A stretch of 64,000 nt of DNA from Cherax quadricarinatus (GCF_038502225.1 NC_091369.1:16275773-16339772); one strand, 5' to 3'. Positions 27,437-37,318 are shown, counted from the stretch's first letter. The notes: generated by a model not told the origin, from the sequence alone. Numbers and translations: made by a program.

Positions 27437-27530
<94 letters not shown>
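27437..27530. repeat. (TA)n tract
   Basis: A TA tract between the truncated LINE and MITE copy 3. Confidence 0.95.
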
Positions 27531-27534
<4 letters not shown>

Positions 27535-27904
27535 GTGCCGAATATGTAAAACTGGTCAATTAGCAAGAACTCATTTAAAATTAAGTCCTTTCTAAATTTT
27601 TCTCCTATACGTTTAAAGATATATTTTTTTCATTAATGTTGATATAAACATTTATAATTTTGCACCAAAAGGAACTTAGAAAACTTACCTAACCTTATTA
27701 TAACAAGAACAATTTGTTTTAGCCTAACCCAACTAAATATATTTTAGATTTGTTTACAATAATTTAATACTAAACAAGCAAAGTGAAATTAGTGAAATGA
27801 TTTTGGCTAAATTATTGCATACACAAATTTTGACTTGTCCTATATGGCAAGATGAGCGTTGCTATTTAAGCCAAGATCGCAAGTTCTGCCTCTTCGGCAC
27901 GACA
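27531..27904 (-). mobile_element. MITE copy 3, inverted
   Basis: Opposite orientation to copies 1 and 2, with both termini present. It is slightly shorter, owing to a small gap in the TTTCACTGTGTTTG region near 27780-27800. Confidence 0.88.
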
Positions 27905-27905
27905 T

Positions 27906-27976
<71 letters not shown>

Positions 27977-28010
27977 TATATATATATATATATATATACA
28001 TATATATATC
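27905..28010. repeat. (TA)n tract with GA/CT interruptions
   Basis: A TA tract with TAGATA and TCTATA breaks. Confidence 0.95.
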
Positions 28011-28419
28011 CTTAAATGAGTTTAAAAACAGCACTTCTGTGATTCGTTTTGTCAGTGGCACTAACTGTGAAAAACAGCTACTTGGCTTCCGTTACGGACT
28101 CACAGACCAGAACCCCAATATCTCTCTGGATGGTTGCTCTCTACCAACCTTATATGTAGATTGTTAACTAACTCTTTGTCCTTTGCTGGATATCAAGCAA
28201 GATTTTTTTTTACTTAAAATGTGGTTTAGTTTAGTTTTCAGCTATTAAACTTTGGCCTGAACCTTTTCTCCAAAAACTTTATAGGTTTTATACGTTATAT
28301 GCGTCTCGCTTTTGTGCCTTCATGATACATTCTTGCAGTTAAATTGCCTCCACCATTGTTTTTTGCATTCTACCTCCGAAGGGGATTTCATAGACTCTGA
28401 ACATGGAGTAACGATGCTG
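28011..28419. other. No recognisable feature
   Basis: Low-copy-looking intronic sequence. Confidence 0.4.
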
Positions 28420-28700
28420 TTAGAGAAAGAGAAAAGTAAGGAGGGTGAGAGAAATGGAGGAAGGTTGAGAGGAAGATAGGAATAGATGGAACGAAGGAGA
28501 GAGTGTGAGAGGGAGGGAGGGAAGGAGGGTGAGAGGAAGGAAGGGAGGGTGAGAGGAATGTTAAGAGAGGGGAAAGGGAGGGTTATAGGTAGTGAGGGAG
28601 AGAGAAAGGGAGAGAGCGGATAAGGGTGAGACAGACGAACGGAGGGCGAGAGGGAGGGTGATTGAGAGATAAACAGGGAGGGCGAGAGAGGGGGAGGAAA
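28420..28700. repeat. Long polypurine (G+A) tract
   Basis: Nearly 280 bases made almost only of G and A on the plus strand, with irregular GAGGGAGGGAAGG units. Simple-sequence origin; the minus-strand SLSLS frame is an artefact. Confidence 0.9.
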
Positions 28701-28794
28701 CGTCGAGGGTATGATTGACGGAGTGGGCGGCTTCAGAACCGGGTGATCCTTGGTAAAAGATCATTCAACTAATATATTCCCCTGACAAAACTAT

Positions 28795-29420
28795 TCAACC
28801 TCTAAATCGACAGCATAGGTCTGTCTCTACTAGCAGTTTAGAGGAAGCCTGTTTGTTAAACTGCTGCCAAGATGCAGGTTCCTGACCCAGCAAAGAAACC
28901 TCCTATTCTTGTCGAGAGAACTTTGTCGAAGTTGTCAGAGATGACAGTAAGGTAGGATGAAGTGTATCTCATACTTAAATCTCTGGATCAAGAAAAGGCT
29001 GTGGGTCAGTATAAGGTGAGTTTACCTGGAGTTTACGTGGAGAGAGTTCCGGGGGTCAACGCCCCCGCGGCCAGGTCTGTGACCAGGCCTCATGGTGGAT
29101 CAGGGCCTGATCAACCAGGCTGTTACTGCTGGCCGAAAGCAATCCAACGTACGAACCACAGCCCTGCTAGTCAGGTACCGACATTAGGTGCCTGTCCAGT
29201 GAGAACGAGACTGCTGAGTAGATGTGTTAACCAGCTAGCATTACCTCTAACTCAAATCTAATAGCGCTGCCTTACACAGTGTAAAGTACCTCCGTGGAAA
29301 GAACCAAATGTGGCCCTTGTTCACAAAAGTTTGAGCAGACCGGAAATCAGCAGCTAGAAACCAGTGTCACTCGTCTTTCACTGACAAAATTCTTGAGGCG
29401 ATAACTATAATCTATGTGAC
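28795..29420 (+). pseudogene. Decayed LINE reverse transcriptase (same family as 34.1-39.1 kb), interrupted
   Basis: It aligns by eye with 38625-39065 of the outer LINE: CCACCTCTAAATCGA, CCTGACCCAGCAAAG, AAATC-CT-GA-CAAGAAAAGGCTGT, and after the insertion CCAGCTAGCA, then CACAAAA-G-GAGCAGA-C-GAAATCAGCA. The copy is full of stops. A 192-bp foreign segment (29016-29207) interrupts it. Confidence 0.75.
29016..29207 (-). mobile_element. CR1-type LINE 3' end inserted in the decayed RT
   Basis: The uninterrupted reading in the outer LINE at about 38850-38870 shows where foreign sequence begins and ends. It starts at 29016 (GTGAGTTTACCTGG AGTTTACGTGG) and stops at 29207, after which CTGAG-AGAT-TG-...CCAGCTAGC resumes. 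The repeated TTTACCTGGAG units resemble a LINE 3' tail read in antisense. No coding part is left. This repeat is familiar from decapod sequence, but its full element is not in the window. Confidence 0.65.
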
Positions 29421-29754
29421 ACCAGTCAGCGGATGAATCTAAGATAAGCCGTGTAGTAGGACTAAATATCGCTGGTATAACACCAAGAACTCTTGGCAAA
29501 ACTGCCAGCACTTAGAGTATCTGGCTCCGCAGGACACGTCCTTAGGTACGTTTGATCCTTCAGAAGGGCAGGTGCTGTCATATCCAGTTATGACTGAATG
29601 ACGTGAATGGTGGAGAAGCATCCTACTCTTACTATACTCTCATACTTTTCTTCATCTTGCTCATCTTAATGAGGAACAATCCTCACCCCTCACAGCTTAT
29701 ATCACGAGTAGCAGCCTTAGAGTTAAACAAATCCACTAGTCTAAAACATCTTCG
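29421..29754. other. No recognisable feature
   Basis: Possibly the continuation of the decayed LINE. Nothing can be supported. Confidence 0.35.
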
Positions 29755-30060
29755 CTCAATACCCCTCACTTAAGCTGAGAGCTGCACTGCCGCTACCTCT
29801 GCACACAGCTGCCTGGCCACCTTCAGTAAGTACTGATCTGTAGCCATCATACACAGCCCTTCTTCTACTGGACCGCCCACCTGTCCACTGCTTCTTAAGT
29901 AATCCTCTATACTTAATACTTTGACTCATGGCTTTCTTGTTATTCCTGTTTTATTTGATATAATGAGTTTTAATTGTTTTTATTTGTGCTTGTTAATCAC
30001 GCTTCTTTCCATTATTTTTCTTCATAATAAGATTGCAATAATTCATGCTACAAGAATACC
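29755..30060 (+). repeat. Dispersed repeat pair, copy B
   Basis: The counterpart of 17396-17740. Confidence 0.5.
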
Positions 30061-30235
30061 CTGCGGGATTGATGTATTAAGTTTGGGATTTTATTTGTTT
30101 TTCTGAACTGGGAGGTGACTTTTTCTGGAACTTGTGGTACTGGAGAAATTATCTGAAACTCCTTTAATAACCAACGTTTTAGCATGACGAACTTTGTTAG
30201 GTAAGACACATATGCAACAGTTAGGTATCTTTATT

Positions 30236-30274
30236 TCGAAACGTTTCGCCTACACAGTAGGCTTCTTCAGTCGA
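30236..30274 (-). ncRNA. Hammerhead-like ribozyme motif (left arm)
   Basis: The exact mirror of the plus-strand motif at 30279-30317. Confidence 0.65.
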
Positions 30275-30278
30275 GTAC

Positions 30279-30317
30279 TCGACTGAAGAAGCCTACTGTG
30301 TAGGCGAAACGTTTCGA
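30279..30317 (+). ncRNA. Hammerhead-like ribozyme motif (right arm)
   Basis: Core CTGAAGA at 30283-30289, extra A, stem II GCCTAC/GTAGGC (30291-30305) with loop TGT, GAA at 30306-30308, palindromic stem III ACGT at 30309-30312, U at 30313. Stem I is TCGA at 30314-30317 with TCGA at 30279-30282. This is the best preserved core in the window, with C3 and G8 both standard. Confidence 0.65.
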
Positions 30318-30479
30318 AATAAAGATACCTAACTGTTGCATATGTGTCTTACCTAACAATCTGTCGGTATTTTATACCATTTTAATGTTCATGACGAACT
30401 TTCCCTAGTAAACCACGCTAACCTTTGATATCACCTCCAACTGCTATATCTCGCGTCTGCTCCAGGATATAAGGTCTGG

Positions 30480-30660
30480 TTTAAACTAAGGGCCTTACAA
30501 CCTCCTATCAAGGCTGAGGAACTGATCTCCAGTATTATATTCTCGTGTATTCGACTGAAGAAGTCTGCTAAGCAGGCAAAATGTTTGGCAGTAATGATTC
30601 CCACTTGTTACACTTGTGTCTTATTCATCAGCTTCTCTGTACTGTACACTAACACTAATA
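30480..30660 (+). repeat. Hammerhead-bearing dispersed repeat, decayed
   Basis: A CTGAGGAACTGA block, then TCGACTGAAGAAGTCTGC, GCAGGC and AAAATG in order, as in the repeat at 8.2-8.4 kb. The GAA is now AAA, so it is likely inactive. Confidence 0.55.
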
Positions 30661-30689
30661 TAAAACAGGACGTACAGCAATGCATTCAA

Positions 30690-30975
30690 GTTGGACAAAG
30701 GATATGGGGCAGCACTGATTTGGCAGTAGAATTGTAGATGAGTAGAACAAACTCCCAGACAGCATCATTGAAGTGAGAACCTCGGATAACTTTAATTAAG
30801 AAGAGTAGCTTTAGAGACTGGACAAATATATGAGTGGGAGGGGCTGGGTTTGATTGGTGTCATGGGGTACGGGAGTTATTTCTTGGGTAGCTTTAGGTAG
30901 AGGTCGTTTTGATAAGGACCTGCCTCGTATGGGCCAGTAGGCCTTCTGCAGTGTTCCTACATTCTTATGTTCTTA
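30690..30975 (+). pseudogene. CR1-like LINE 3' fragment
   Basis: Plus-strand codons resemble VVDE-NKLP, IIEVRTSDNF and RLDKYMSG, the last residues of the CR1-like reverse transcriptase at 11.0 kb. The UTR block GGGCCAGTAGGCCTTCTGCAGTG and the tail ATTCTTATGTTCTTA end the fragment. Confidence 0.75.
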
Positions 30976-31042
30976 AAATCAGGTGGAAGAGGTGTATGTG
31001 GGTGGATGTTAGCTGGACGTACCTAGCAGTAGACAGTTCTGC

Positions 31043-31225
31043 TGGAAATATAAACACAAATGCAGTATAATGTGATCCTTTATTGACAACGTTTCACCCA
31101 CACAGTGGGCTTTTTCAAGTCACACACGGATCTACCTGGGGTGTGTGACTTGAAAAAGCCCACTATGTGGGTGAAACGTTGTCAATAAAGGAACACATTA
31201 TACTGCATTTGTGTTTATATTTCCA
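31043..31225. repeat. Foldback element, 85-bp arms
   Basis: 31043-31127 and 31141-31225 are inverse complements with only a few differences, around a 13-base spacer. The 3' flank continues GTCGGTATTTTATACC, as after three other foldbacks. Confidence 0.9.
31146..31184 (+). ncRNA. Hammerhead-like motif, U3-A8 variant
   Basis: Stem I TGAC with GTCA, core TTGAAAA, extra A, stem II GCCCAC/GTGGGT, GAA, stem III ACGT. Positions 3 and 8 are U and A. Confidence 0.5.
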
Positions 31226-31738
31226 TTGTGTCGGTATTTTATACCATTTACTTCCAGACAGTTCTGCTGCAGTACTCCACTGTTCTTTACTTTAATTTAA
31301 AATTAACAAATATTTTTTCCTCGTTAACTTTTAACTTATACACTTACTTTAGGTGCATTAATCATCTTGTCATCTACTAGATATTGCTCTGCGATCTACT
31401 AGTAGATTGAGATCGGTGTTTTGGCTACCCTTATCCTAAATCAAGTAAGGGAACGCACACCATGTGACCTAAACGTGTGTTAGCTCTCCGACCAGAAATA
31501 TAGTGATTATTGCCTATAATTAACATGACTGAAAGGACCCAGAGAAAGCGCGGGGTACACCTAATACCATGGTTCACATAACATTAATTAGATACCAACG
31601 TGTTAGTCAACAGTTGCGTATAGCATCCTGAGCGTCGGCAGTGCATCACAGATAAGAGTAAGCTTTGAAATAAGCTGAGCTAATGTGATAGTTCTTGACC
31701 TGTGGCTGAACTGTTTAGAAAAAAGCATATTAACTCAC
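31226..31738. other. Host-gene intron, terminal block of foldback then unassigned
   Basis: 31227-31255 is the shared GTCGGTATTTTATACCATTT block. The rest is low-copy sequence up to the donor of the Ig exon. Confidence 0.4.
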
Positions 31739-31883
31739 ATTGGACATCAAGTTTCCACTGGTCATGCAGGGGACGGTGGTCTATTACAGGAGACTCTGCC
31801 AAACACTTGAGTAACTTGCCACCGTCAGAATCGCGAGGAACCAGCTGAAGTTTACTCAGTGTGATGTTCCCGTTGCTCGCAGT
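31739..31883 (-). CDS. Sidestep-like receptor, Ig exon 3 of 4 seen (second half of an Ig domain)
   Basis: 145 bases: 48 codons plus one base, from acceptor CAG (phase 0) to donor GTGAGT (phase 1). The peptide begins TASNGNITLSKLQLVP, has the D-x-G turn in RDSDGGK, then LLKCLAESP with the second Ig cysteine, and closes DQWKLDVQ. It completes the Ig domain opened by the exon at 54120-54271. The GN-T-S-L-L-P, K-L-C-AE-P pattern is that of Sidestep proteins. Neither neighbouring exon conflicts in phase. The 22-kb intron upstream and 12.9-kb intron downstream hold most of the mobile elements. Confidence 0.87.
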
Positions 31884-32325
31884 CTGTCCATTAGAGAGGA
31901 GGATAAATTAATTTTAATAAATTTTAGTAACCAAACTCATCTTAACATTACGTAACCTTCCATAACAAAATCTAATGTAACCTAATTCTGCAAAAATCAA
32001 TACGAGTAAATGTAGTATTTAGTAATGCAAAGATGTCAGTAGCCTAATGTTTTCCAGGCTCCACGCCAAGCATCATGCCAAAATTAATTTTACACGGGTT
32101 TTACATCTCACAAGGATGTAAACTCCATCAACGTTTATTCATTCCTCAACTGGCTTGTATAATGAACATGTCTGCGCAGCAAATGGACATTTGAAAACAT
32201 CAAATCTGAATCACTGGCCCAGAGATTTCCACAGTTTAAATCTATATTTCATTGTTTGTTGCCTAAATAACCTGAATACTGAAGCACCAGTTACAAAACA
32301 AGCGTTAAGTGGGACGATGTTTTGC
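31884..32325 (-). other. Host-gene intron, nothing recognised
   Basis: No repeat or frame supported. Confidence 0.4.
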
Positions 32326-32399
32326 TCTATGTAGAACTGCTGTATAGCCCTTGTGGCTTAGCGCTTCTTTTTGATTATAATAATAATCTATGTAGAACT
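32326..32399 (+). mobile_element. 48-bp SINE 3' fragment with 13-bp target duplication
   Basis: TCTATGTAGAACT occurs at 32326-32338 and again at 32387-32399. Between them lie 48 bases containing CCCTTGTGGCTTAGCGCTTC and ending TTATAATAATAA. This is the 3' terminus of a SINE whose longer, inverted relative sits at 57965-58113. The copy is strongly 5'-truncated, as in target-primed reverse transcription. Confidence 0.85.
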
Positions 32400-32929
32400 T
32401 TACCCAGTCATACAGTATGTCTTTTATTTTCAAAAGAAACGTGAAACATTGTATTTTGTCTCTTGATTCTCGTACTTGTCAGCAATATGCTATTTCATCC
32501 AGCCTAAATTACGTCTGTAATAAAACCGATGGTAGAGCAAGGCTTCGAAGTGGGTTAAGAAAGGTTTACAGTGATGATTTTGTAACAAAATAAGAAACAG
32601 ATGAGGATGATACTAATACAGTCAATGAAAACTTTATTTTGGCAACGTTTCGCCAACACGACGACCCTGAACTTCCTCTTTCGTGAATGGATTTCATTGA
32701 TTTAGTAGAGTTAGGCATTACATAGGACGGCACCTGCTACAAACACTCCATTTAAAGGAATGTGAAATATTTTCATACTATAAATGCAAAACAAAAGCTC
32801 TTGGGGAGGAAAATATAAAATTTCTACTCTTGACAAAAGAATTTTAATGATCGTTCCTAAAATCTGATAAATACATATTTTTGTTAATGTTACCGAGACT
32901 ACTAATGTCTGTTAGGTAAGACACTTTAA
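32400..32929. other. Mostly unrecognised; partial hammerhead-like repeat at 32620-32690
   Basis: AACTTTATTTTGGCAACGTTTCGCC at about 32630-32655 is the minus-strand end of a hammerhead-bearing repeat, truncated before the core. Confidence 0.4.
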
Positions 32930-33110
32930 GGGTGATGGACTGATTACATCGTCTTCAAGTATCTTCTGCTTCTATCAACTTTTCTGTACTGGACTGAAGA
33001 AGCCTACTGTGTAGGCGAAACGTTTCATAATAAAGATACCTAACTGTTGCATATGTGTCTTACCTAACAACGTGTCGGTATTTTATACCATTTTAATGTT
33101 CACTACTAAT
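32930..33110 (+). repeat. Hammerhead-bearing dispersed repeat
   Basis: The same family as the palindrome at 30.2 kb, in a single orientation, ending with GTCGGTATTTTATACCATTTTAATG. The ribozyme-like motif is at 32992-33026: core CTGAAGA at 32994-33000, stem II GCCTAC/GTAGGC, GAA, ACGT. Stem I is only GA/TC. Confidence 0.7.
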
Positions 33111-33334
33111 GTCTACATGGAAACATATAGGATATATAATCCGTGTTTCCTCAGAGTGCAAAACCATAAGAAACATTTAAAAAATAAATCTTGACTTGTA
33201 GAAATCTTGCTGAAAAAAAATCATGAAGAGAAACGAATATAAAAAGAAAGCAGATTGATATATAATTTTGCCTACATGCAACGTCGCCTCCAACACCACA
33301 AATATTATGAACCAAGGCGATAATATAATGTCTG

Positions 33335-33600
33335 TTCATAAGACACGTGCAACAGTTGGGTATTTTTTTCCCAAACATTTCGTCTACACAGTGGGATTCT
33401 TCTTTTGAATACAGAGGAGTCAGCAGAAGCAGTAGGGGTGCAAAGACAATGTAATCAGTGCATCACCCTCGAAGACGTAGTTTTGAGGTAGTCAGTTCCT
33501 CAGCCTGGAGAAGAGTTCTTCTCAAGGCTTCTGCAGTTGTATTCGAGTGAAGAAACATACTGTGCTGGCGACACGTGTGTCTTAATTGTTAACAACCACT
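33335..33600 (-). repeat. Decayed hammerhead-bearing repeat
   Basis: Minus strand: GAAGAATCCCACTGTGTAGACGAAATG at about 33375-33405, followed by the CTGAGGAACTGAC and CAAAACTACGTC blocks seen at 8.0-8.2 kb. Confidence 0.55.
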
Positions 33601-33607
33601 CTGTTGT

Positions 33608-33721
33608 GACGTTGTAGGCGACGCTGTTGTAGGCGACGTTGCTGAAGGCGACGCTGCTGAAGGCGACGTTGCTGAAGGCGACGCTGCTGAAGGCGACGCT
33701 GCTGAAGGCGACGCTGCTGAA
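33608..33721. repeat. 15-bp minisatellite, about 7.5 units
   Basis: Units of GAAGGCGACGCTGCT with a TTGTAGGCGAC variant at the left. GC-rich compared with its surroundings. Confidence 0.92.
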
Positions 33722-34077
33722 GACAATGCTGCCAGGAAACCTCGCCACCACCAGCAATGATCCATCAAAGTTTATGAAGCTGCTTCTCATGTGAAATGAT
33801 GTCCTAATGAAGTTTCCAATTACTTTTTGCGTGTGTTTATCAACTACAGTTCGGAGGCTCTAAAATACTGATAGATAGTCTGATATTTAATCATGGAAAC
33901 CTTTGCTAAATTGACAGAATGGGAATTTTGACCTAGAGATTGCTCAAACATCCTCGTGTAACTCATATGTAAGAATTATCTACTATTAAAAAGGGATGAC
34001 CTGAGAATGAATTCTTCAAGATATGTGCAACTAGTACCATGATTCTATACAAACTGACGAAGGATATCTATGTATAA

Positions 34078-34080
<3 letters not shown>
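33722..34080. other. No recognisable feature
   Basis: Unassigned intronic sequence. Confidence 0.4.

Positions 34081-34125
<45 letters not shown>
34081..34125. repeat. (GA)n microsatellite
   Basis: A pure GA tract just before the 5' fragment of the outer LINE. Confidence 0.97.
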
Positions 34126-34129
<4 letters not shown>

Positions 34130-34137
34130 ATCCTGTC

Positions 34138-34345
34138 GAGAGAGCATCCTGTCGGCCAACATTAGAGGTTTCATTACTAATGTTGGAGAGCTCACACATA
34201 GTTTTGTGAACACTCGACGTCCCGACATGATAGCTGTTGTTGAAACATTTTTGGACGACAGAACTCCAGAAAATTTTACAAGAATTTGCTGGCTACACCT
34301 CATGGATGAGAAGAGACAGGCAAGGGCAAGTGGGAGGTGTTGCTG
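34138..34345 (+). pseudogene. Outer LINE, left part of endonuclease
   Basis: The plus strand encodes the start of an EEP endonuclease: ILSANIRGFITN, ELTHSFVNTRRPDMIAVVET (metal-binding glutamate) and GQVGGVAV, with one frame change near 34240-34290. The sequence stops at about 34345, where the tail of the inserted CR1-like element begins on the opposite strand. The same protein resumes at about 37766. Confidence 0.78.
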
Positions 34346-34426
34346 TACTCACCTATTTGTACTCACCTATTTGTGGTTGCAGGGGTCGAGTCCTAGCTCC
34401 TGGCCCCGCCTCTTCACCGGTTGCTA

Positions 34427-37318
34427 CTAGGCCCTCTCTCTCCCCGCTCCATGAGCTTTATCAAACCTCGTCTTAAAACTGTGTATGGTTCCTGCCTCCA
34501 CTACGTCATTTTCTAGGCTATTCCACTGCCTTACAACTCTATGACTGAAGAAATACTTCCTACTATCTCTCTGACTCATTTGTGTCTTCAACTTCCAATT
34601 GTGGCCTCTTGTTTCTGTGTCCCCTCCCTGGAACATCCTGTCCTTGTCCACCTTGTCTATTCCACGCAGTATTTTATATGTCGTTATCATGTCTCCCCTG
34701 ACCCTCCTGTCCTCCAGTGTGGTCAGGCCGATTTCCCTTAATCTTTCTTCATAGGACATTCCCCTTAGCTCTGGAACTAACCTTGTTGCAAACCTTTGTA
34801 CTTTCTCTAGTTTCTTGACGTGCTTTATCAAGTGCGGGTTCCAAACAGGTGCTGCATACTCCAGTATGGGCCTGACATACACGGTGTACAGTGTCTTGAA
34901 TGATTCCTTGCTAAGGTATCGGAATGCTGTTCTCAGGTTTGCCAGGCGCCCATATGCTGCAGCAGTTATCTGATTGATGTGTGCTTCCGGAGACATGCTC
35001 GGTGTTGTACTCACCCCAAGATCTTTCTCCTTGAGTGAGGTTTGCAGTCTTTGTCCACCTAGCCTATACTCTGTCTGCGGTCTTCTGTGCCCTTCCCCTA
35101 TCTTCATGACTTTGCATTTGGCAGGATTAAATTCGAGAAGCCATTTGCTGGACCAGGTGTCCAGTCTGTCCAGGTCTCTTTGAAGTCCTGCCTGGTCCTC
35201 ATCAGATTTAATTCTCCTCATTAACTTCACATCATCTGCAAACAGGGACACTTCTGAGTCTAACCCTTCCGTCATGTCGTTCACATATACCAAAAATAGC
35301 ACTGGTCCTAAGACCGACCCCTGTGGGACCCCGCTCGTCACAGGTGCCCACTGTGATACGTCATTACGTACCATGACTCGTTGTTGCCTCCCTGTCAGGT
35401 ATTCTCTGATCCATTGCAGTGCCCTTCCTGTTATATGCGCCTGATGCTCTAGCTTCTGCACTAATCTCTTGTGAGGAACTGTGTCAAAGGCCTTCTTGCA
35501 GTCCAAGAAGATGCAATCAACCCACCCCTCTCTCTCTTGTCTTACTTCTGTTATTTTATCATAAAACTCCAGAAGGTTTGTGACACAGGATTTGCCTTCC
35601 GTGAATCCGTGCTGGTTGGCATTTATACTCCTGTTCCGTTCCAGGTGCTCCACCACTCTCCTCCTGATAATCTTCTCCATAATTTTGCATACTATACACG
35701 TCAATGACACAGGTCTATAGTTTAGTGCCTCTTTTCTGTCTCCTTTTTTGAAAATGGGAACTACATTTGCTGTCTTCCATACCTCAGGTAGTTGCCCAGT
35801 TTCCAGGGATGTGTTGAAGATTGTGGTAAGTGGTACACACAACATATCTGCTCCCTCTCTAAGGACCCATGGAGAGATGTTGTCCGGTCCCATTGCCTTT
35901 GAGGTATCGATGTCCCTTAGCAGTTTCTTTACCTCCTCCTCATCTGTATGTATGTCGTCCAACACTTGTTGGTGTATTCCTTGTTGGTGTCCCCATCTGG
36001 TCTGTCCCCCCAGAGTCCTTCCTGTCTCTACTGTAAATACTTCCTTAAATCTCGTGTTGAGCTCCTCACATACCTCTTGATCGTTTCTTGTGAGTTCCCC
36101 ACCTTCTTTCCTCAGCCTTATCACCTGGTCCTTGACTGTTGTCTTCTTCCTAATGTGGCTATACAGCAGTTTCGGGTCAGATTTGACTTTCGATGCTATG
36201 TCGTTTTCATACTGTCTCTGGGCCTCCCTCCTTATCTGTGCATACTCGTTTCTGGCTCTTCTACTAATCTCCTTGTTTTCCTGGGTCCTATGCCTCCTGT
36301 ACCTTTTCCATTCTCTGTTGCACTTAGCTTTTGCCTCCCTACACCTTCGGGTAAACCAAGGACTCGTCTTGGTCTTCCTATTATTTCTGTTTCCCTTGGG
36401 AACAAAACTTTCCTCTGCCTCCTTGCACTTTGTTGCCACATATTCCATCATCTCGTTTACTGATTTTCCTACCATTTCTCTGTCCCACTGAACCTCCTGC
36501 AGGAAGTTTCTCATACCTGTGTAGTCCCCCCTTTTGTAGTTTGGCCTGTCCCCTTCAGTTCCTGTTCCCTTCTCCACTTGTAACTCTACTATATAGTCAA
36601 AACTCAGAACCACATGATCGCTAGCTCCAAGGGGCCTCTCGTAAGTGATGTCCTCGATGTCTGAACTGCTCAGGGTGAACACAAGATCCAGTCTTGCTGG
36701 CTCATCCTCCCCTCTCTCTCTGGTTGTGTCCCTGACATGTTGATGCATGAGGTTTTCAAGTACCACATCCATCATCTTTGCTCTCCATGTTTCGGGACCC
36801 CCATGTGGCTCCAGGTTTTCCCAGTCGATCTCCCTGTGGTTGAAATCGCCCATTACCAGTAGCTTTGCTCTGCTCGAGTGAGCTCTTCTTGCCACCTCAG
36901 CCAGTGTGTCCACCATCACCCTGTTGTTTTCTTCGTACTCCTCTCTTGGCCTCCTGCAGTTCTGTGGTGGGTTATACATCACTCCAATGACTACTTTATG
37001 TTCTCCGGACTGAATTGTACCTACAATGTAGTCTCTTTCTCCAATCATGTCCATGCCTTCCATTTCCTCAAATCCCCATTGGTGTTTTATGAGCAGTGCA
37101 ACCCCTCCTCCCCCTCTACTCCTTCTATCTTTCCTCAGGATCTGATATCCTGTTGGGAAGATTGTGTCTGTTATTATCTCAGCGAGTTTTGTTTCTGTGA
37201 CTGCTATGATGTCTGGGGATTTTTCACTGATTCTTTCATTCCACTCCTCATGTTTATTCATTATTCCATCCGCATTTGTGTACCAAACCTTTAGTTTCTT
37301 TTCTATCATTGTGGTCAT
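34427..37318 (-). CDS. CR1-like ORF2: endonuclease and reverse transcriptase, 963 aa, intact
   Basis: An ATG-started, uninterrupted frame. Residues 1-240 are an EEP endonuclease: VWYTNADGI, AVTETKL (glutamate), LLVMGDFNHREIDW (catalytic Asp and Asn) and GASDHVVLSF (SDH). Residues about 500-770 are the reverse transcriptase: NYRPVSLTC, CIFLDCKKAFDTVPH (palm A), SGVPQGSVLGPVLF and SLFADDVKLM (catalytic box). The C-terminal region has YVRPILEYAAPVWNP, LTTLEDRRVRGDMITTYKIL and YFFSHRVVRQWNSL. Length and order are those of full-length CR1-clade ORF2. The product would reverse transcribe its own RNA at a nicked target. Lack of any lesion suggests very recent insertion, although 5' truncation should leave it without its promoter. 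Confidence 0.9.
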   Translation of the reverse strand: MTTMIEKKLKVWYTNADGIMNKHEEWNERISEKSPDIIAVTETKLAEIITDTIFPTGYQILRKDRRSRGGGGVALLIKHQWGFEEMEGMDMIGERDYIVGTIQSGEHKVVIGVMYNPPQNCRRPREEYEENNRVMVDTLAEVARRAHSSRAKLLVMGDFNHREIDWENLEPHGGPETWRAKMMDVVLENLMHQHVRDTTRERGEDEPARLDLVFTLSSSDIEDITYERPLGASDHVVLSFDYIVELQVEKGTGTEGDRPNYKRGDYTGMRNFLQEVQWDREMVGKSVNEMMEYVATKCKEAEESFVPKGNRNNRKTKTSPWFTRRCREAKAKCNREWKRYRRHRTQENKEISRRARNEYAQIRREAQRQYENDIASKVKSDPKLLYSHIRKKTTVKDQVIRLRKEGGELTRNDQEVCEELNTRFKEVFTVETGRTLGGQTRWGHQQGIHQQVLDDIHTDEEEVKKLLRDIDTSKAMGPDNISPWVLREGADMLCVPLTTIFNTSLETGQLPEVWKTANVVPIFKKGDRKEALNYRPVSLTCIVCKIMEKIIRRRVVEHLERNRSINANQHGFTEGKSCVTNLLEFYDKITEVRQEREGWVDCIFLDCKKAFDTVPHKRLVQKLEHQAHITGRALQWIREYLTGRQQRVMVRNDVSQWAPVTSGVPQGSVLGPVLFLVYVNDMTEGLDSEVSLFADDVKLMRRIKSDEDQAGLQRDLDRLDTWSSKWLLEFNPAKCKVMKIGEGHRRPQTEYRLGGQRLQTSLKEKDLGVSTTPSMSPEAHINQITAAAYGRLANLRTAFRYLSKESFKTLYTVYVRPILEYAAPVWNPHLIKHVKKLEKVQRFATRLVPELRGMSYEERLREIGLTTLEDRRVRGDMITTYKILRGIDKVDKDRMFQGGDTETRGHNWKLKTQMSQRDSRKYFFSHRVVRQWNSLENDVVEAGTIHSFKTRFDKAHGAGRERA

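Larger units (their letters stand above)
24242..27437 (-). mobile_element. RTE-like LINE copy B, split by a solo LTR
   Basis: The inverted, 5'-truncated relative of the LINE at 20.3 kb. The 3' end is at 24242 (GGCCGATTCCCACCAAGGCA on the plus strand). The reverse transcriptase lies at about 24500-25950 in several frames (FADDTVLLGDSEEK at about 25270, FMDLEKAYDRVD at about 25580). The connector to the endonuclease runs to 26525, then resumes at 27327 after the inserted LTR and continues to 27437, where (TA)n begins. Numerous frame changes show it is dead. It is closer to the copy at 48.7-51.5 kb than to the one at 20.3 kb. Confidence 0.88.
30194..30359. repeat. Perfect 166-bp palindrome carrying two hammerhead-like motifs
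   Basis: Bases 30194-30276 are the exact inverse complement of 30277-30359, with no loop (centre GAGT/ACTC). Each arm carries one hammerhead-like motif, so an RNA from either strand would contain one. An 83-bp arm with no mismatch implies a very recent inversion event or ongoing homogenisation. Confidence 0.97.

Noticed and set aside
33500..33790. A 96-codon minus-strand frame with FSSVA repeats
   Set aside because: Produced by the 15-bp minisatellite at 33608-33721.
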